A stretch of 64,000 bases of DNA from contig NC_061863.1 in NCBI RefSeq assembly GCF_907164915.1, positions 27,757,710 to 27,821,709 on the forward strand, in the 5' to 3' direction. A program made the position numbers and the translations under genes. The notes under the pieces were generated by a model. It worked only from the letters and a program-made list of their open reading frames with translations. It had not been told where the DNA came from and ran no database searches. Shown here one piece after another: positions 23,891 through 33,599 of this stretch (positions are counted from its first letter, which is position 1; each line of letters opens with the position of its first letter). Origin of the DNA: Impatiens glandulifera (taxonomy: Eukaryota; Streptophyta; Magnoliopsida; Ericales; Balsaminaceae).

Positions 23891-24310
23891 AGATAGCTCT
23901 CAGCGTGTAACAACTGTCCCTGATCAGTCTAATCGGCAAGTAGTTAGACGTTTTTCTTACTTCACAAATAAAACAGCGTCTATTAGACGGATTAGTGTAT
24001 CAGACGCATACGTCTAATTTCGTGTTTATAACAAATCCGTCTAATGTTTATTAGACGTGTACGTCTAATTCCGCATAAACACAACGTGTTAGACGTGTGT
24101 TTATTAGACATGAGAATCCTTTTGCTCAAGACGTAAAAACGTCTAACGTCTATTAGACGTGTCCGTCTAATTGCGTGGATATAAAATCTCAACATATAGA
24201 CTTAGACTTAGATGTATAAATTGTGAATAAAAAATACGTCTAAGTACATACTTTTTCTTTTAGACACCCTTGTCTAATTAGACCGATTAAGGATAATCTT
24301 CTAGAGAGTA
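23760..24310. repeat. Dispersed TTAGAC/GTCTAA motifs in A spacer
   Basis: At least fifteen copies of TTAGAC or GTCTAA occur in 550 bases, often as ATTAGACGTGTACGTCTAAT-type palindromes. They are not in a regular tandem array, unlike in the LTR. The spacers of B, D, F and I show the same enrichment. Confidence 0.8.
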
Positions 24311-24319
24311 TCTTTAATT

Positions 24320-24550
24320 CCAAAGAAAATTTTCTTCTCAAAAAAATGAATTTGAACAAAAGAATTTTATAAACAATTTTTGTGGTCCAAAGACCAAAAA
24401 TAATTTTAACAAATAAAAACAATTATTCTTCTAGAATGGCAAATGCCATTGTTGATCTTCCAAGCTGTGTACTCAGATGAGTACTCTTCTAGCTTCCTTC
24501 CTGCTATCCTCCTGCATCACCTACAAATTAAACTATTTACAAATCTTGGT
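24320..24550 (-). pseudogene. A relic of RNase H tail after pol deletion
   Basis: The minus-strand sequence after Gag (AGATCAACAATGGC near 24449-24462, then a stretch matching the end of I at 43525-43625) aligns with the C-terminal tail of copia RNase H, where functional copies have D-x-Q-V-A-x-V-F-T-K-P. It follows the Gag end by about 100 bases, so protease, integrase and RT have been removed between them. Confidence 0.5.
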
Positions 24551-24557
24551 ACCATAC

Positions 24558-26345
24558 TCAATTGGGTCCTCGATCAATTAGTCCCTTAGGAATCCATATT
24601 TGAGTTATTCTGATGGATTTCCCATTTTGTGTTGTGATTAGTGCATATGATTTTGACTTAGCAGATGACTTCCTGCTAGCCACTAATCCGTTGACTTTTG
24701 AAGAAGGTTTTCTTTTAAAACTCCTTGACTTAGAGTCAAGTTTTAATTTACCATACTTATTATCCTTTTCAAGCTTATTCTTAAGCCAGCTAACAGTTGG
24801 TGGAACATAAACTATTTCATTTTTAAAAGCAACTTCTTCATGAATAGGGTCAGATTCAATGTCAGTCATACTTCATTTGACAAAACTTATTGGCTTAAGT
24901 TTGTCATTTGGCTTTGACTTTTTGCTGGACAGGTTAGGATCATTGCTATCAAATCCCAATCCGGATCTAGATCCAGCAGGTTTCAACATGTTGATCTTAT
25001 ATTTGACAGCATCAACAGACCTTGTCCATGCACTGACAACATAGTTAAGCCTTTTGTTTTCAGATGAAAGAGTTTGAATCTGTTTCTTGAGCATCTCATT
25101 TTCAGATGAGATCTCTTCAATTTTCTTTTCAAAAACATGTGACTCTTCCTCTTTGGACCGATTTGGTTCATTTAAATCTGATGAGGATTTAGTTTCATTT
25201 AGGGATTCTGCTAGCTTTCTGTACTCGATGACCATCTCATCTAGTGCAGCTACCAGTTGTTCCCTTGAAAACCTTTCGGAGGAGAAATCAAATACCTCAG
25301 TTTCCTGAGTTCCTTCCTCATCTTCTCCGCCCATGAAGCAAGCCACGTGTTCTTCATCGCTTTCACTAGATGAGAAGTACGAGCCACGGCTGCTTCCTCT
25401 GTTCTTTCTGTCACCAGCCATAAGAGCCAATAGCTCTTTTCCATTTTCCTTGGCATCTTCACGCTTTGGCTTCCGGCATTCCGAAGCATAATGACCTTTA
25501 ATACCACAGTTAAAACAAGTAACATTATCTTTAGATTTTTTACTATCATTAGAATTTGAAGAGTTTGAGTTAGAGTTGCTTTTCTTCATGAAGTCGCCAA
25601 ACTTCTTCACAAAGAGAGACATGGCATCGCTGCTCAGCTGCTGAGCTGCCATCTTCACGTCCGGAGCAGTTGGTGGCTCTTCAGTAGTCACCAACGCCTT
25701 GGCAATAATAACGGACGAGGGTTGATCTTCTTCCATCCTATAGTTCAGCTCGAACTCGTAGGCCTTGAGGTCAGCGAAGAGTTCAAAGAGAGAGATCTTG
25801 TTCAGATCTTTGGATTCTCTCATCGCCATAGTCTTTATGTCCCATTCCCTTGGAAGAGCACGCATGACCTTGATAGCGAGCTCCTGGTTGCTATAGGTCT
25901 TGCCTAGGATGGACAGAGAGGAGACGATTTTGCTGAATCTGGTGTCGAAATCGTTCATTGTTTCACCAGGACGCATTTTGAAGTTGTCGAACTGTTGAGT
26001 GGCAACCATGATCTTGTTTTCCTTGGTTTGCTCGTTGCCCTCACACAGTTGAGTGAGTCTGTCCCAGACCTCTTTGGCAGTGTCACATTCAATGATGTAG
26101 TTGAACTCGAGAGATATGTACAGAACATCAAGAGCCATGTTGTTGAGGTTGTTCTGCCTCTTTTCATCAGCGGTCCAATCGGCCTTCTTCTTATCAATCT
26201 TGATAGGACCATCTGTGACAACACTCCACATGTCATCATGAAGAGAAGAGAGATGAGCACGAACTCTTTTCTTCCAAACAATGTAGATTTCACGAGAGAA
26301 AGTTGGAATTGCTGTAGCACATGCATCTTTGGGTATGTTCGACAT
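24558..26345 (-). CDS. A Gag polyprotein, intact core ORF of 490 aa
   Basis: ATG at 26345 opens a 490-codon frame to a TGA at 24873; the same frame continues to 24558 with the segment ending KSIRITQIWIPKGLIDRG, so the TGA probably replaced GGA (B has GGA there). Residues 10-190 form the copia Gag core with FSREIYIVWKKRVRAHLSSL and MKMRPGETMNDF-like sequence; residues about 280-295 form a complete CCHC knuckle CFNCGIKGHYASEC; residues 370-460 are a coiled coil (EEISSENEMLKKQIQTL). Gag builds the particle and packages RNA. This is the best-preserved Gag here. No pol follows it, so particles would need enzymes from another element. Confidence 0.88.
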
Positions 26346-26375
26346 ATTTCAGGAAAGGCTTGAGAATAGAAACAG

Positions 26376-26390
26376 GGCTCTGATACCAAT
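26376..26390 (-). other. A primer-binding site
   Basis: The minus strand reads ATTGGTATCAGAGCC directly inside the 5' LTR end, complementary to initiator tRNA-Met. Confidence 0.85.
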
Positions 26391-26631
26391 TGATAGGATC
26401 GGCTTTATCAATAGAGACCGGGGTCTGGCTAATGATGAAGGCTAATGAAAAACGGTTTGATAGAAATCCTGTTAGGGATTAATATCTCTTTCTATTCTAC
26501 GCAAACTTGTGTAAACACTTGAAACAGATTCAAGACGGAATTGTTTACTTGGGTTTGAAGCACACAAGATGAAATATAAATAGATGACAGAAAATAAGAA
26601 CACAATAGTTTGTTTATGGATGTTCGGAGAG
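26391..26631 (-). repeat. A 5' LTR, truncated
   Basis: The first 241 bases of the LTR (plus: TGATAGGATCGGC through TTTATGGATGTTCGGAGA) are present; homology stops inside the conserved core block. Sequence of element C follows directly. The remaining 1.5-2 kb of this LTR is not found to the right of C. Confidence 0.85.
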
Positions 26632-26832
26632 GAAGGATCGGTTTCGCTCCACAAATCACTCGATTCTTGAAGGATCATCGCCGCAACCTCGGGCCCGGTG
26701 TTCCTGTCGGACCGGCCAACACTCTGACTCTATCCATCCTAGATAGATGGATATCGAGGATTGAGGACGGACACCCAACAACACCGTGACCAAATGGCTT
26801 GTCAGAATGATCGAGGGGGATTGGTTCGAACT
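26632..26832 (+). pseudogene. Unrecognised coding-like segment at C left edge
   Basis: A 50-codon open stretch (GRIGFAPQITRFLKDHRRNL, then SILDRWISRIEDG) is followed, after a frame change, by TKWLVRMIEGDWFELV and a stop at 26837. Composition is protein-like but I do not recognise it. It sits where the internal region of C should begin, so it may be the tail of a larger ORF lost when C was truncated. Confidence 0.3.
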
Positions 26833-27173
26833 AGTTTAATATATCTGTAATTTCCGATTTTCTTGTCATTTTGTTGTACGACCGGAAACCCACTTCATTA
26901 CTCTATGTTCCGGATTTATTTATAAAATTCTCTCACTTTTAAAGTCTCCGGTTATTCACAATATCTTTCTTTCCGGTTTTGAATTGAATAAACATAAGAC
27001 TCCATGTTAAACGAAACTTCCGGTTAACAAGTTTCCGGTAAATCAAAATCTCAAACAAAACTAAAAAAGTTTGAAAAACTTACCGCCCACGGTTTTACCG
27101 CGCACAAAAATTACTGCCCATTGTATTCTCCGTATTTACCGCCGAAAGTTACAGCAGTAACTTTTGGAGGGAA

Positions 27174-27259
27174 AATTGGCGCCAAAAACATAACCAAGTG
27201 ACGGTTCATCTTCCAACCGTTCGAAACCGCCTATATAAGTTCGCCCCCTATATAAGTTC
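27174..27259 (+). promoter_or_regulatory. C internal promoter for env-like ORF
   Basis: Two direct copies of CTATATAAGTTC (27231-27242 and 27248-27259) give two TATA boxes about 125 bases before the ATG at 27372. An E2F-like TTGGCGCCAAAAA lies just upstream (27176-27188). The arrangement parallels the env-like promoters of A and B. Confidence 0.6.
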
Positions 27260-27371
27260 AAAACTGTCCATTTTCTACACACGCTTTCTCTCTCTAAAAT
27301 CTCAAAATCTTAAGAATCTCTCTAACTTCCGTTCATCGCTGTTCTTCATCTTATTCATACACAAAATCATC

Positions 27372-29972
27372 ATGGCTCTAGTAAAAGCACCATTTCAATT
27401 CATGTTGCAGGTCGATTTCATCGACATCGACGAACACGCCGTGGAGGAGAACAAGACCGTGCTTCAATCACTAAGGGATGCGGGATTGGAAACGTTCTTA
27501 TCTGGTCAGTTCGTCGTGCACCCGACGGAGGTTATGGAGTTTCTGGCGACGACGACTCTAACGAAGAGGACGGTCTCCGCCACCGTAAGCGGCAAAACGG
27601 TTAACATCACGGAAGAGCTGTTCTCTGAAGCGCTCGGTTTACCGAATACTGGGCTGGACTTCAAAACAAGTCTAACCGAAGCAGAATCCAACGCGGTCCG
27701 GTTGGTCATATCGACTGACGACCAGAATCTGGTGACCCACTCAAGCCGGAAGAACAAACTCAAGCCGGAGTTTAAATGGCTGTTGAACATAATCTCTCGT
27801 TTACTTAAGGGTAGAGGAGGTAACTTCGATAACCTGACCAAACTAAAGTTGAAAATGATGATGGCAATTGTCCGCGGTGACAAGATAGACTGGGGAACCG
27901 TTCTGTTCGAACAGTTCTGCGAAATGGTAGTGAAGAAAGATGGTCGGGTTCAGGCCTTCGCAATGCAAATTGTAAAGATTCTTAAGTTCCTTAATGTGGA
28001 ACTTGGTGAAGGTGAACCGCTTCCACCCGCAAATATTCTTAACTCTGAGCAAATTAGCAAGAAGACTGCCAAAGCGGCTAAGCCGAAGTCCTCCAGAAAG
28101 AAGTCATCCGCACCGGCTGGAGAAAGTTTGAAACAAGAAGATCCCAAGGGGAAGGCGGTTCAGGCCGAGGCCTCTCAGAAGAAAAAGGGAAGGAAGAAGA
28201 CATTCGCAAAGAAGAGCTCCAACAAGCCGGCGGATTCCGAGAAAACTCTTTCCTCGGATCATTCGCCAAAGAAAATCGCAGATATCCTTCAGCCCATTCC
28301 AATCAACACATTTCATCCCATTCTAGTTGACTCTCCACCATCCAGGCAAGCCGAACCCTCGGGGATCCAAGAAAATGAGTCAACATCGAAGGAGGCAGCA
28401 GAGGTGAGTATTCATTCTGAAAACTCCAAGTCTCCTAACAAGAACCTCGATGAGATAATGGCCGACATAGGTTTAAAGACTTCAGAGGTCATTGTGGACG
28501 TAGTCCAAAATATTGTTAATGAAACCGAAGACAATGTGTCAAGTCGTCTTATGCCAGCTGATCAGGTTGAGATACGCGGTCAGAGTGAAACCCATCCGGT
28601 CGAAGAAACGACCAACACTAAGAAAATCACCCCTCCGGCTCAGGAGGGAAATATTGAAGAAAAAGAACCATCCGGTTCAGCGGGGAACAAGTCCGTTCCA
28701 ACCGACACAGCGCTCCAATCAGCCCAAGATGGGCCAGAAGATTCAACTTTCACACCTGAAGGGCCAATTCAGGTTAACAAAGGCAAAGATGTTTTACTTG
28801 AGGATTCTGCGGTAAAGGGAAAAGGTGTTCTGCAAACCGGTTCCCAACCTGATATTGTAACCGAGGCCGAAGTCCTCATTTCAGCAAAAGAAGAGGAGGA
28901 GATGTTTGAGTAGCTCCTTCTGGATATGAACAAAGATGCTGGTGAGTTGGTCTCATCATACCACTTATGGGTCAAGCTACGTTGTGAGACAAAACTATCA
29001 GACATGATCCCAGATATGAGCGGTAACAAACACTAGGAGAAACTGTTGGAATTAGAAGAAGAGACTCTCAAGCTAGCAGGTACCAATGTCATACAAGCCG
29101 CATTCAACAAAACCTTGGCAATTCACGAATACGCCCGGTTACATGCAGTAGAAGATGCATTGAGGGAGGCAGAAGGGGCAACTTTAACTCCAATCGAATC
29201 GAGAATGTTTGAGCGGTTTCACCCAGTGCGTGATAGACTCATTAAAAATGTTGACCGGCTCGAAGCAGAATGGAAGGAACAGTGCAAACATGTCTTAACC
29301 TATGCCGACCTCTACCAAAGCAAACCCTTCTTTGGTACCAGAGAGTCCTCCATGACAGCAAAAAACCGGAGCAGTGATCCTCTTCAGACTGATAAGACTC
29401 TGGATCTTGAGCAAGTAAAGCAAGTGGTGGTTGATACACTCATCTCTTGTCTTGGCAAATACAGCATTGCTACTGATGAGAAGATTGCAACCGTTGAAAG
29501 CAACTTGACAAACACTATTCGGGGATCCATTCAAACCGAAATTGCCAACACCGCTCAAACATCGATCAAGTCGATGATAGATGAAACCGTGCAAACTTCA
29601 ATCAAGTCAATGATCACAGAATTCGTCCAAACCGCAACCGCTCCTTTGATAGATATGATGCAGACTATGGCCGCTCAGATTGAAGAGCTGTCCAAACTTC
29701 AAGTCAACAATACTCAGGCGCAAATCAATTCTGATGCCGAAACTGCAAAGAAACTTCAAGACGAAGAAAAGGAGAGGGAACGGTTAAGGAAGGAAATTGA
29801 GGAGAAAGATCTTGCGCTTGCCAAGCAATGCGATGAGGAAGAACAGGCCGCTCTACAAGAACCCATACTGGCTCAACCCTCGCACTCTATGAAGAAGAAG
29901 AAAGGAGGCGGAAGGAGAAAGAAAATGAAAAGGGGGGACCATCCAATCCTTAGCTTATTTTCATTCTTATGA
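27372..29972 (+). pseudogene. C env-like protein ORF with two internal TAGs
   Basis: A single frame of 867 codons from ATG 27372 is interrupted by TAG at 28911 and 29034. The frame is open upstream to 27198, but both TATA boxes lie inside that part, so the later ATG is preferred. The N-terminal domain (MALVKAPFQFMLQVDF, then ELFSEALGLPNTG) is related to that of A; a Lys-rich linker, an acidic/Ser region and, after the second TAG, a helical domain and coiled coil (ERERLRKEIEEKDLALAKQ) follow. The C-terminus is strongly basic (KKKGGGRRKKMKRG) in place of the RGG tail of A. No membrane segment is visible. Function is unknown. Confidence 0.78.
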
Positions 29973-30103
29973 ACAATTTATCTATGTTTGATTTTGTTTC
30001 AGAACTCAGTCGTTTTTATCATACTTTGAAGTAATTTTTTTTTTTTTAAAATATCCTTTGAAAAATCATAACATGTTTTGAAATTTTTCTTAAAACAGAA
30101 AAA

Positions 30104-30335
30104 CATCAAAAAGGGAGAAATTGTTAAACATATTTTTCAAAACGGTCATACATTACAAGTTTTGAATATTTATTCTAAATAATCAAAAAGGGAGAAATTG
30201 ATAGAAAAATTAAGTAAGTTAATTTTCAAACCGGCCACACATTACAATTTTTGAATATTTATTCTAAATAATCAAAAGGGAGAAATTGATAGAAAAATTA
30301 AGTAGAGTTAATTTTTGGAACCGGCCAGAAAAACT
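30104..30335 (+). repeat. Triplicated polypurine tract at the C 3' LTR border
   Basis: Three tandem copies of an 80-90 bp unit each begin ATCAAAAAGGGAGAAATTG (30105; 30182; one A shorter near 30270) and continue with similar AT-rich sequence (TTTTGAATATTTATTCTAAAT). Each copy offers a polypurine tract followed by TG, so the true LTR start could be at 30122, about 30199 or about 30287. Confidence 0.75.
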
Positions 30336-31491
30336 AAACAACTATTAACTTCTATATGCAGGAACAGATCGAATTGCACAAATCGGCTGGAGCCTCATAA
30401 ACCGGCTGAAGAACACTTCAAAGAAATCTAGTTCCAAGTGATCAAGTCAAGGTCAAGAGGAACCGGTTCTAACACTCTCAAGTGACCGGCTAGCAAAGAG
30501 AAGTCTACATTCCAGCCGGACTATACTGTGTAAGAACCAACCGGAAACTAAAATCTACAGAGATGACGTAATATGACAAAATTGACGTGTCTCGAAGAGA
30601 TAAACGAAGATAAGATCGGATCAGAAGCATGCGAGAAAAACAATGATGATTTACTGATCCGACTTCGACAGCCGGAATGTGCATGCCTGACACGTGTTCG
30701 AATCTGCAAACCGGCTACGTCATCTTTACTTGAGGAGCATCTGCATGCTTGCCAAGTGTTGAGGAAGGTGAAACGTGCAAGCAACCTCTCTACACCGGCG
30801 TGACTCTGGATTAACCAATCCTACGGTGAGAGAAGAAAGTGACCGTTGGGATCATCTTCACTATAAAAGGAAGAAGAAGCGACCTCATTAACAACAAGTT
30901 ACGAAAATCTTCGAGAGATAAAGAAATCTCATGCGCGATCCAAAACCGTTGTGTCATTTACCAGAAGCTTTGTTTGTTTGTGTTTGTGTTGTGTTAGTGT
31001 ATTACATCAAGAGATAATTGGTGTAACCGGCGAGTAGCGAGTTAGGCTCGACCGGCATTATAAGTGTTGTAACTTTGAAAGTTAGTGAAGATCTTTCTCA
31101 TAACTTGAGAAGAAGGGGTGACGTAGGAGGGTTTGCTCCGAACATCCATAAAAAATCCTGTCTTGTGTCATTTCTTTTATTTCCGGCTTACTCACTATAA
31201 AAACCGAACTATTACCAACCTAAACATAATCCCTAATTAAATCGGTCCATATACTTCATCTAACCGACTCCTTGTTAATCTCATCAAACTAAGTCGCATA
31301 CGTTGCTTCAGACTGAAACAGACATTTCCGTCCTTGAACCCGGTTCAAGAGTCTGTGACAGTTTGCGAAGTGCTGAGAACGGTCATAGTCTCTAACCGGA
31401 CTATAACCAAAGTGTGTTGTGTTGTTGTAAGCGGACACCCTTCCTAAAACCGGAACTCCCCGGTCCTCCAAGGGCGTCCCCAATCCTAACA
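30122..31491 (+). repeat. C 3' LTR
   Basis: The LTR is taken from TGTTAAACATA to CAATCCTAACA (1,370 bp). A TATA box (CTATAAAAGG, 30861-30870) marks the promoter. The core block with GGGGTGACGTAGGAGGG lies at 31115-31131 and ATCCATAAAAAAT follows. I count seventeen CCGG tetranucleotides in the LTR. It is followed by GAGAG (31492-31496). Confidence 0.75.
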
Positions 31492-32604
31492 GAGAGAATA
31501 TAGATTCAGCTTGTTCCACTATGGGAACATCAAATCTAGGCACAACGGCCAAAGATTTGGAAGACTTTACCTTCGCAGATTTAGACGCGCGGGGCGCCTT
31601 CGTCTTCTTCTCCTTTGAGGCACATGACCTCGAAGGTTTCCTCAAAAAGGTTGAGGGAGTGGTTAAGGAGGATATTGGAGTTACAGCAAGTACGCCTGGA
31701 CCTTGCTTCAACCTTGAATCAACAGATTCAGAGTCTTTCTGGTTTGGACTCTTCAGACTGGAGGAACTGGCCTCCGATTCATTTACCGTTTTCGTTCTCT
31801 TTTCCCCTATTGATATAACAGAAGCAGAAGGCTTGGATCGGGTGGAAGGCTTTCCACCGGTCTGGTAACTAGAAGCACCAGATGTAGATTCAAGGTTGCT
31901 CTTCAACCTCGTCAACGTGTTAGCAACTGTAAGAGCAGTAAATACTTTTGGAGAGTTGATCTGCACCGGTTCACCAATAGGAACCCCCAAATGTTTCAGC
32001 AAATGACTCAGTTGAGCCGCATATGGTATGCTTTCCTTGTTCGTCTGACAGATGGAATAGTACAAGTTCTGGAAAAGGGTATGAGCCCAATTTACCTGGA
32101 TCCCCTTTGAGATAGCACACATGTATTCAAAACGGTCATGACTATATAGATTGAAAGAGACAGATTTCCCTTGCAGTGCCTTTTCCACCACATCGTTCAG
32201 AAGAATGAAATGCGGTTTGAATGCCTTCTTGGATCCATTCACATGAATCATCGAACCATTGGCAGAAAAAGTTGTTTTCATTTCCTCCATGATTTCAGAA
32301 GAAAGAATCAAGTCGAATAGATGGCTCTCCGTCGGAAGTTCAAAGAACTCCGCAAAAACTACTTCAACAAAAGAGAACTCCATCCCGTTGACGGTTGCTA
32401 CAATGGATTCATCCACCATAGTTGCTGTTTTGAAGAACTCGCGAACTTCTTTTTCGTAGAAGATGAAAGGTCCGCCTAGGTACTTCCTCAACCAGAATAT
32501 TCTAGGGTTTGGAACATCTTCACCACCTCTGGTTGATCGAACGTGTATACAGATGGAAAGTCCACCTGTAAAGTACAGTGACCCAGAGTGATTTTCTTCA
32601 CCAT
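31492..32604 (-). pseudogene. B env-like ORF, frameshifted and truncated
   Basis: ATG at 32604 begins MVKKITLGHCTLQ. A one-base deletion near 32495 (CAACC where A has CAACCC) shifts the frame. From there the open frame covers the rest of the N-terminal domain (AEFFELPTES) and the Ser/Lys linker to VEQAESIFS, where element C begins. At the position of A's internal TAG, B has CAG (Gln). The open frame runs on into the C LTR, which is not part of this gene. Confidence 0.8.
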
Positions 32605-32727
32605 TTTCGAAGGATATGTAACGACACAATATTTTACAGTGAGATTTAGTGAGAGAAATGCAAGAGAAGCTAAGGTTCTTAAGGATTTCGAGAGATTGAA
32701 AGCTTTCAAATTCATGCAGTAATGTCT

Positions 32728-32884
32728 TTATATAGGTGGAAGAGGGAAATATAGAATAACCGTCTATTCTAGGGGTATGGCTCATTAATAAATGTTAGAC
32801 GTCCTTTTTCAAGAAGTCATCATTAAAAATGAGGGTATATTAGTCATTTTCTCTAAACTTGATAGACACGTGTCTTCATGTTAT
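32728..32884 (-). promoter_or_regulatory. B internal promoter region
   Basis: The perfect palindrome GACACGTGTC is at 32875-32884 and a TATA box (minus CCTATATAAA) at 32728-32737, about 125 bases before the ATG. The E2F-like site of A is mutated here (GAGCAGGAAAA). Confidence 0.6.
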
Positions 32885-33330
32885 TAAGAGATGACTGTTT
32901 GATATTTTGAGCAGGAAAAACAGATAGCTCTCAACGTGGGACAGCTGTCCTTGATTAGTCTAATCGTTACGTAGTTAGACGTTTTTCTTACTTCTCAAAT
33001 CCATATAACAAAACATCTAATAGACGAATGAGTCTATTAGACGCATACTTCTAATTCAGTGTTTATAAAAATCCGTCTAATGTCTATTAGACGTGTACGT
33101 CTAATTCCGCATAAACACCACGTGTTAGACGTGTGTTTGATTAGACGTGAGCATCCACTTGCTCATGATGTAAAAACGTCTAATGTCTATTAGACGTGTC
33201 CATCTAATCGCGTAGGTGTAACACCTCAACATATACACTTAGATGTATAGATTATGAGCAAAACTATGTCTAAGTACACACTGTTTCTTTTAGACACTAT
33301 TGTCTAATTAGACCGATTAAGGATATTCGT
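32790..33330. repeat. Dispersed TTAGAC/GTCTAA motifs in B spacer
   Basis: This aligns closely with 23760-24310 of A, with about a dozen retained TTAGAC/GTCTAA motifs and some mutated ones (ATTAGACGTGAGCATCC, CATCTAATAGACG). To its right, 33330-33560 is the RNase H tail relic. Confidence 0.75.
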
Positions 33331-33599
33331 CTAGAGAGTAACTTTGCTTCCAAAGTAATTTTTCCCTCACATTATGTATATGGACATTAGAATTTAATAA
33401 ACATTTTTTGTGGTCCAAGGACAAAAAACATTTTTAACAAATAAAAACATTTATTCTTCCAGAATGGCAGATGCCATTGTTGATCTTCCAAGCTGTGCAA
33501 TCAAAGAAGTACTCTTCTAGCTTCCTTTTTGCGATCCTCCTACATCACCTACAAAATAAACTATTTACACATTTTGGTACCCATACGCAATTTGGTCCT

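Larger units (their letters stand above)
17965..26631 (-). mobile_element. Copia element A, non-autonomous (gag plus env-like, no pol)
   Basis: On the minus strand the order is 5' LTR (truncated at 26631), PBS, Gag, a short relic of the RNase H tail, spacer with its own promoter signals, env-like ORF, polypurine tract and a complete 3' LTR (17965-20094). Protease, integrase, RT and most of RNase H are absent with no interruption of the flanking homology, so this is a deletion derivative. It inserted into the RT of element D. It is the best-preserved copia copy with a Gag in the window. Confidence 0.88.
26632..31491 (+). mobile_element. Copia-like element C, 5' truncated, env-like plus 3' LTR
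   Basis: Plus strand: spacer with CCGG motifs, two TATA boxes, env-like ORF (27372-29972), repeated polypurine tracts, and a 3' LTR ending CAATCCTAACA at 31491. No gag, pol, PBS or 5' LTR is present. The LTR end and core block match those of other families, but the rest of the LTR is different and full of CCGG instead of TTAGAC. LTRs of the same or a close family are at 62979 and 63516 on the minus strand. Confidence 0.8.

Noticed and set aside
27198..27371. Upstream start for the C env-like ORF
   Set aside because: Both TATA boxes lie inside this stretch, and similarity to the other env-like proteins begins at the ATG at 27372.
31289..32785. A 498-codon minus-strand ORF taken as one gene
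   Set aside because: Its 3' end (31289-31491) is the antisense of C's LTR and its 5' end precedes the conserved ATG in another frame. Only 31492-32604 is the B env-like gene.
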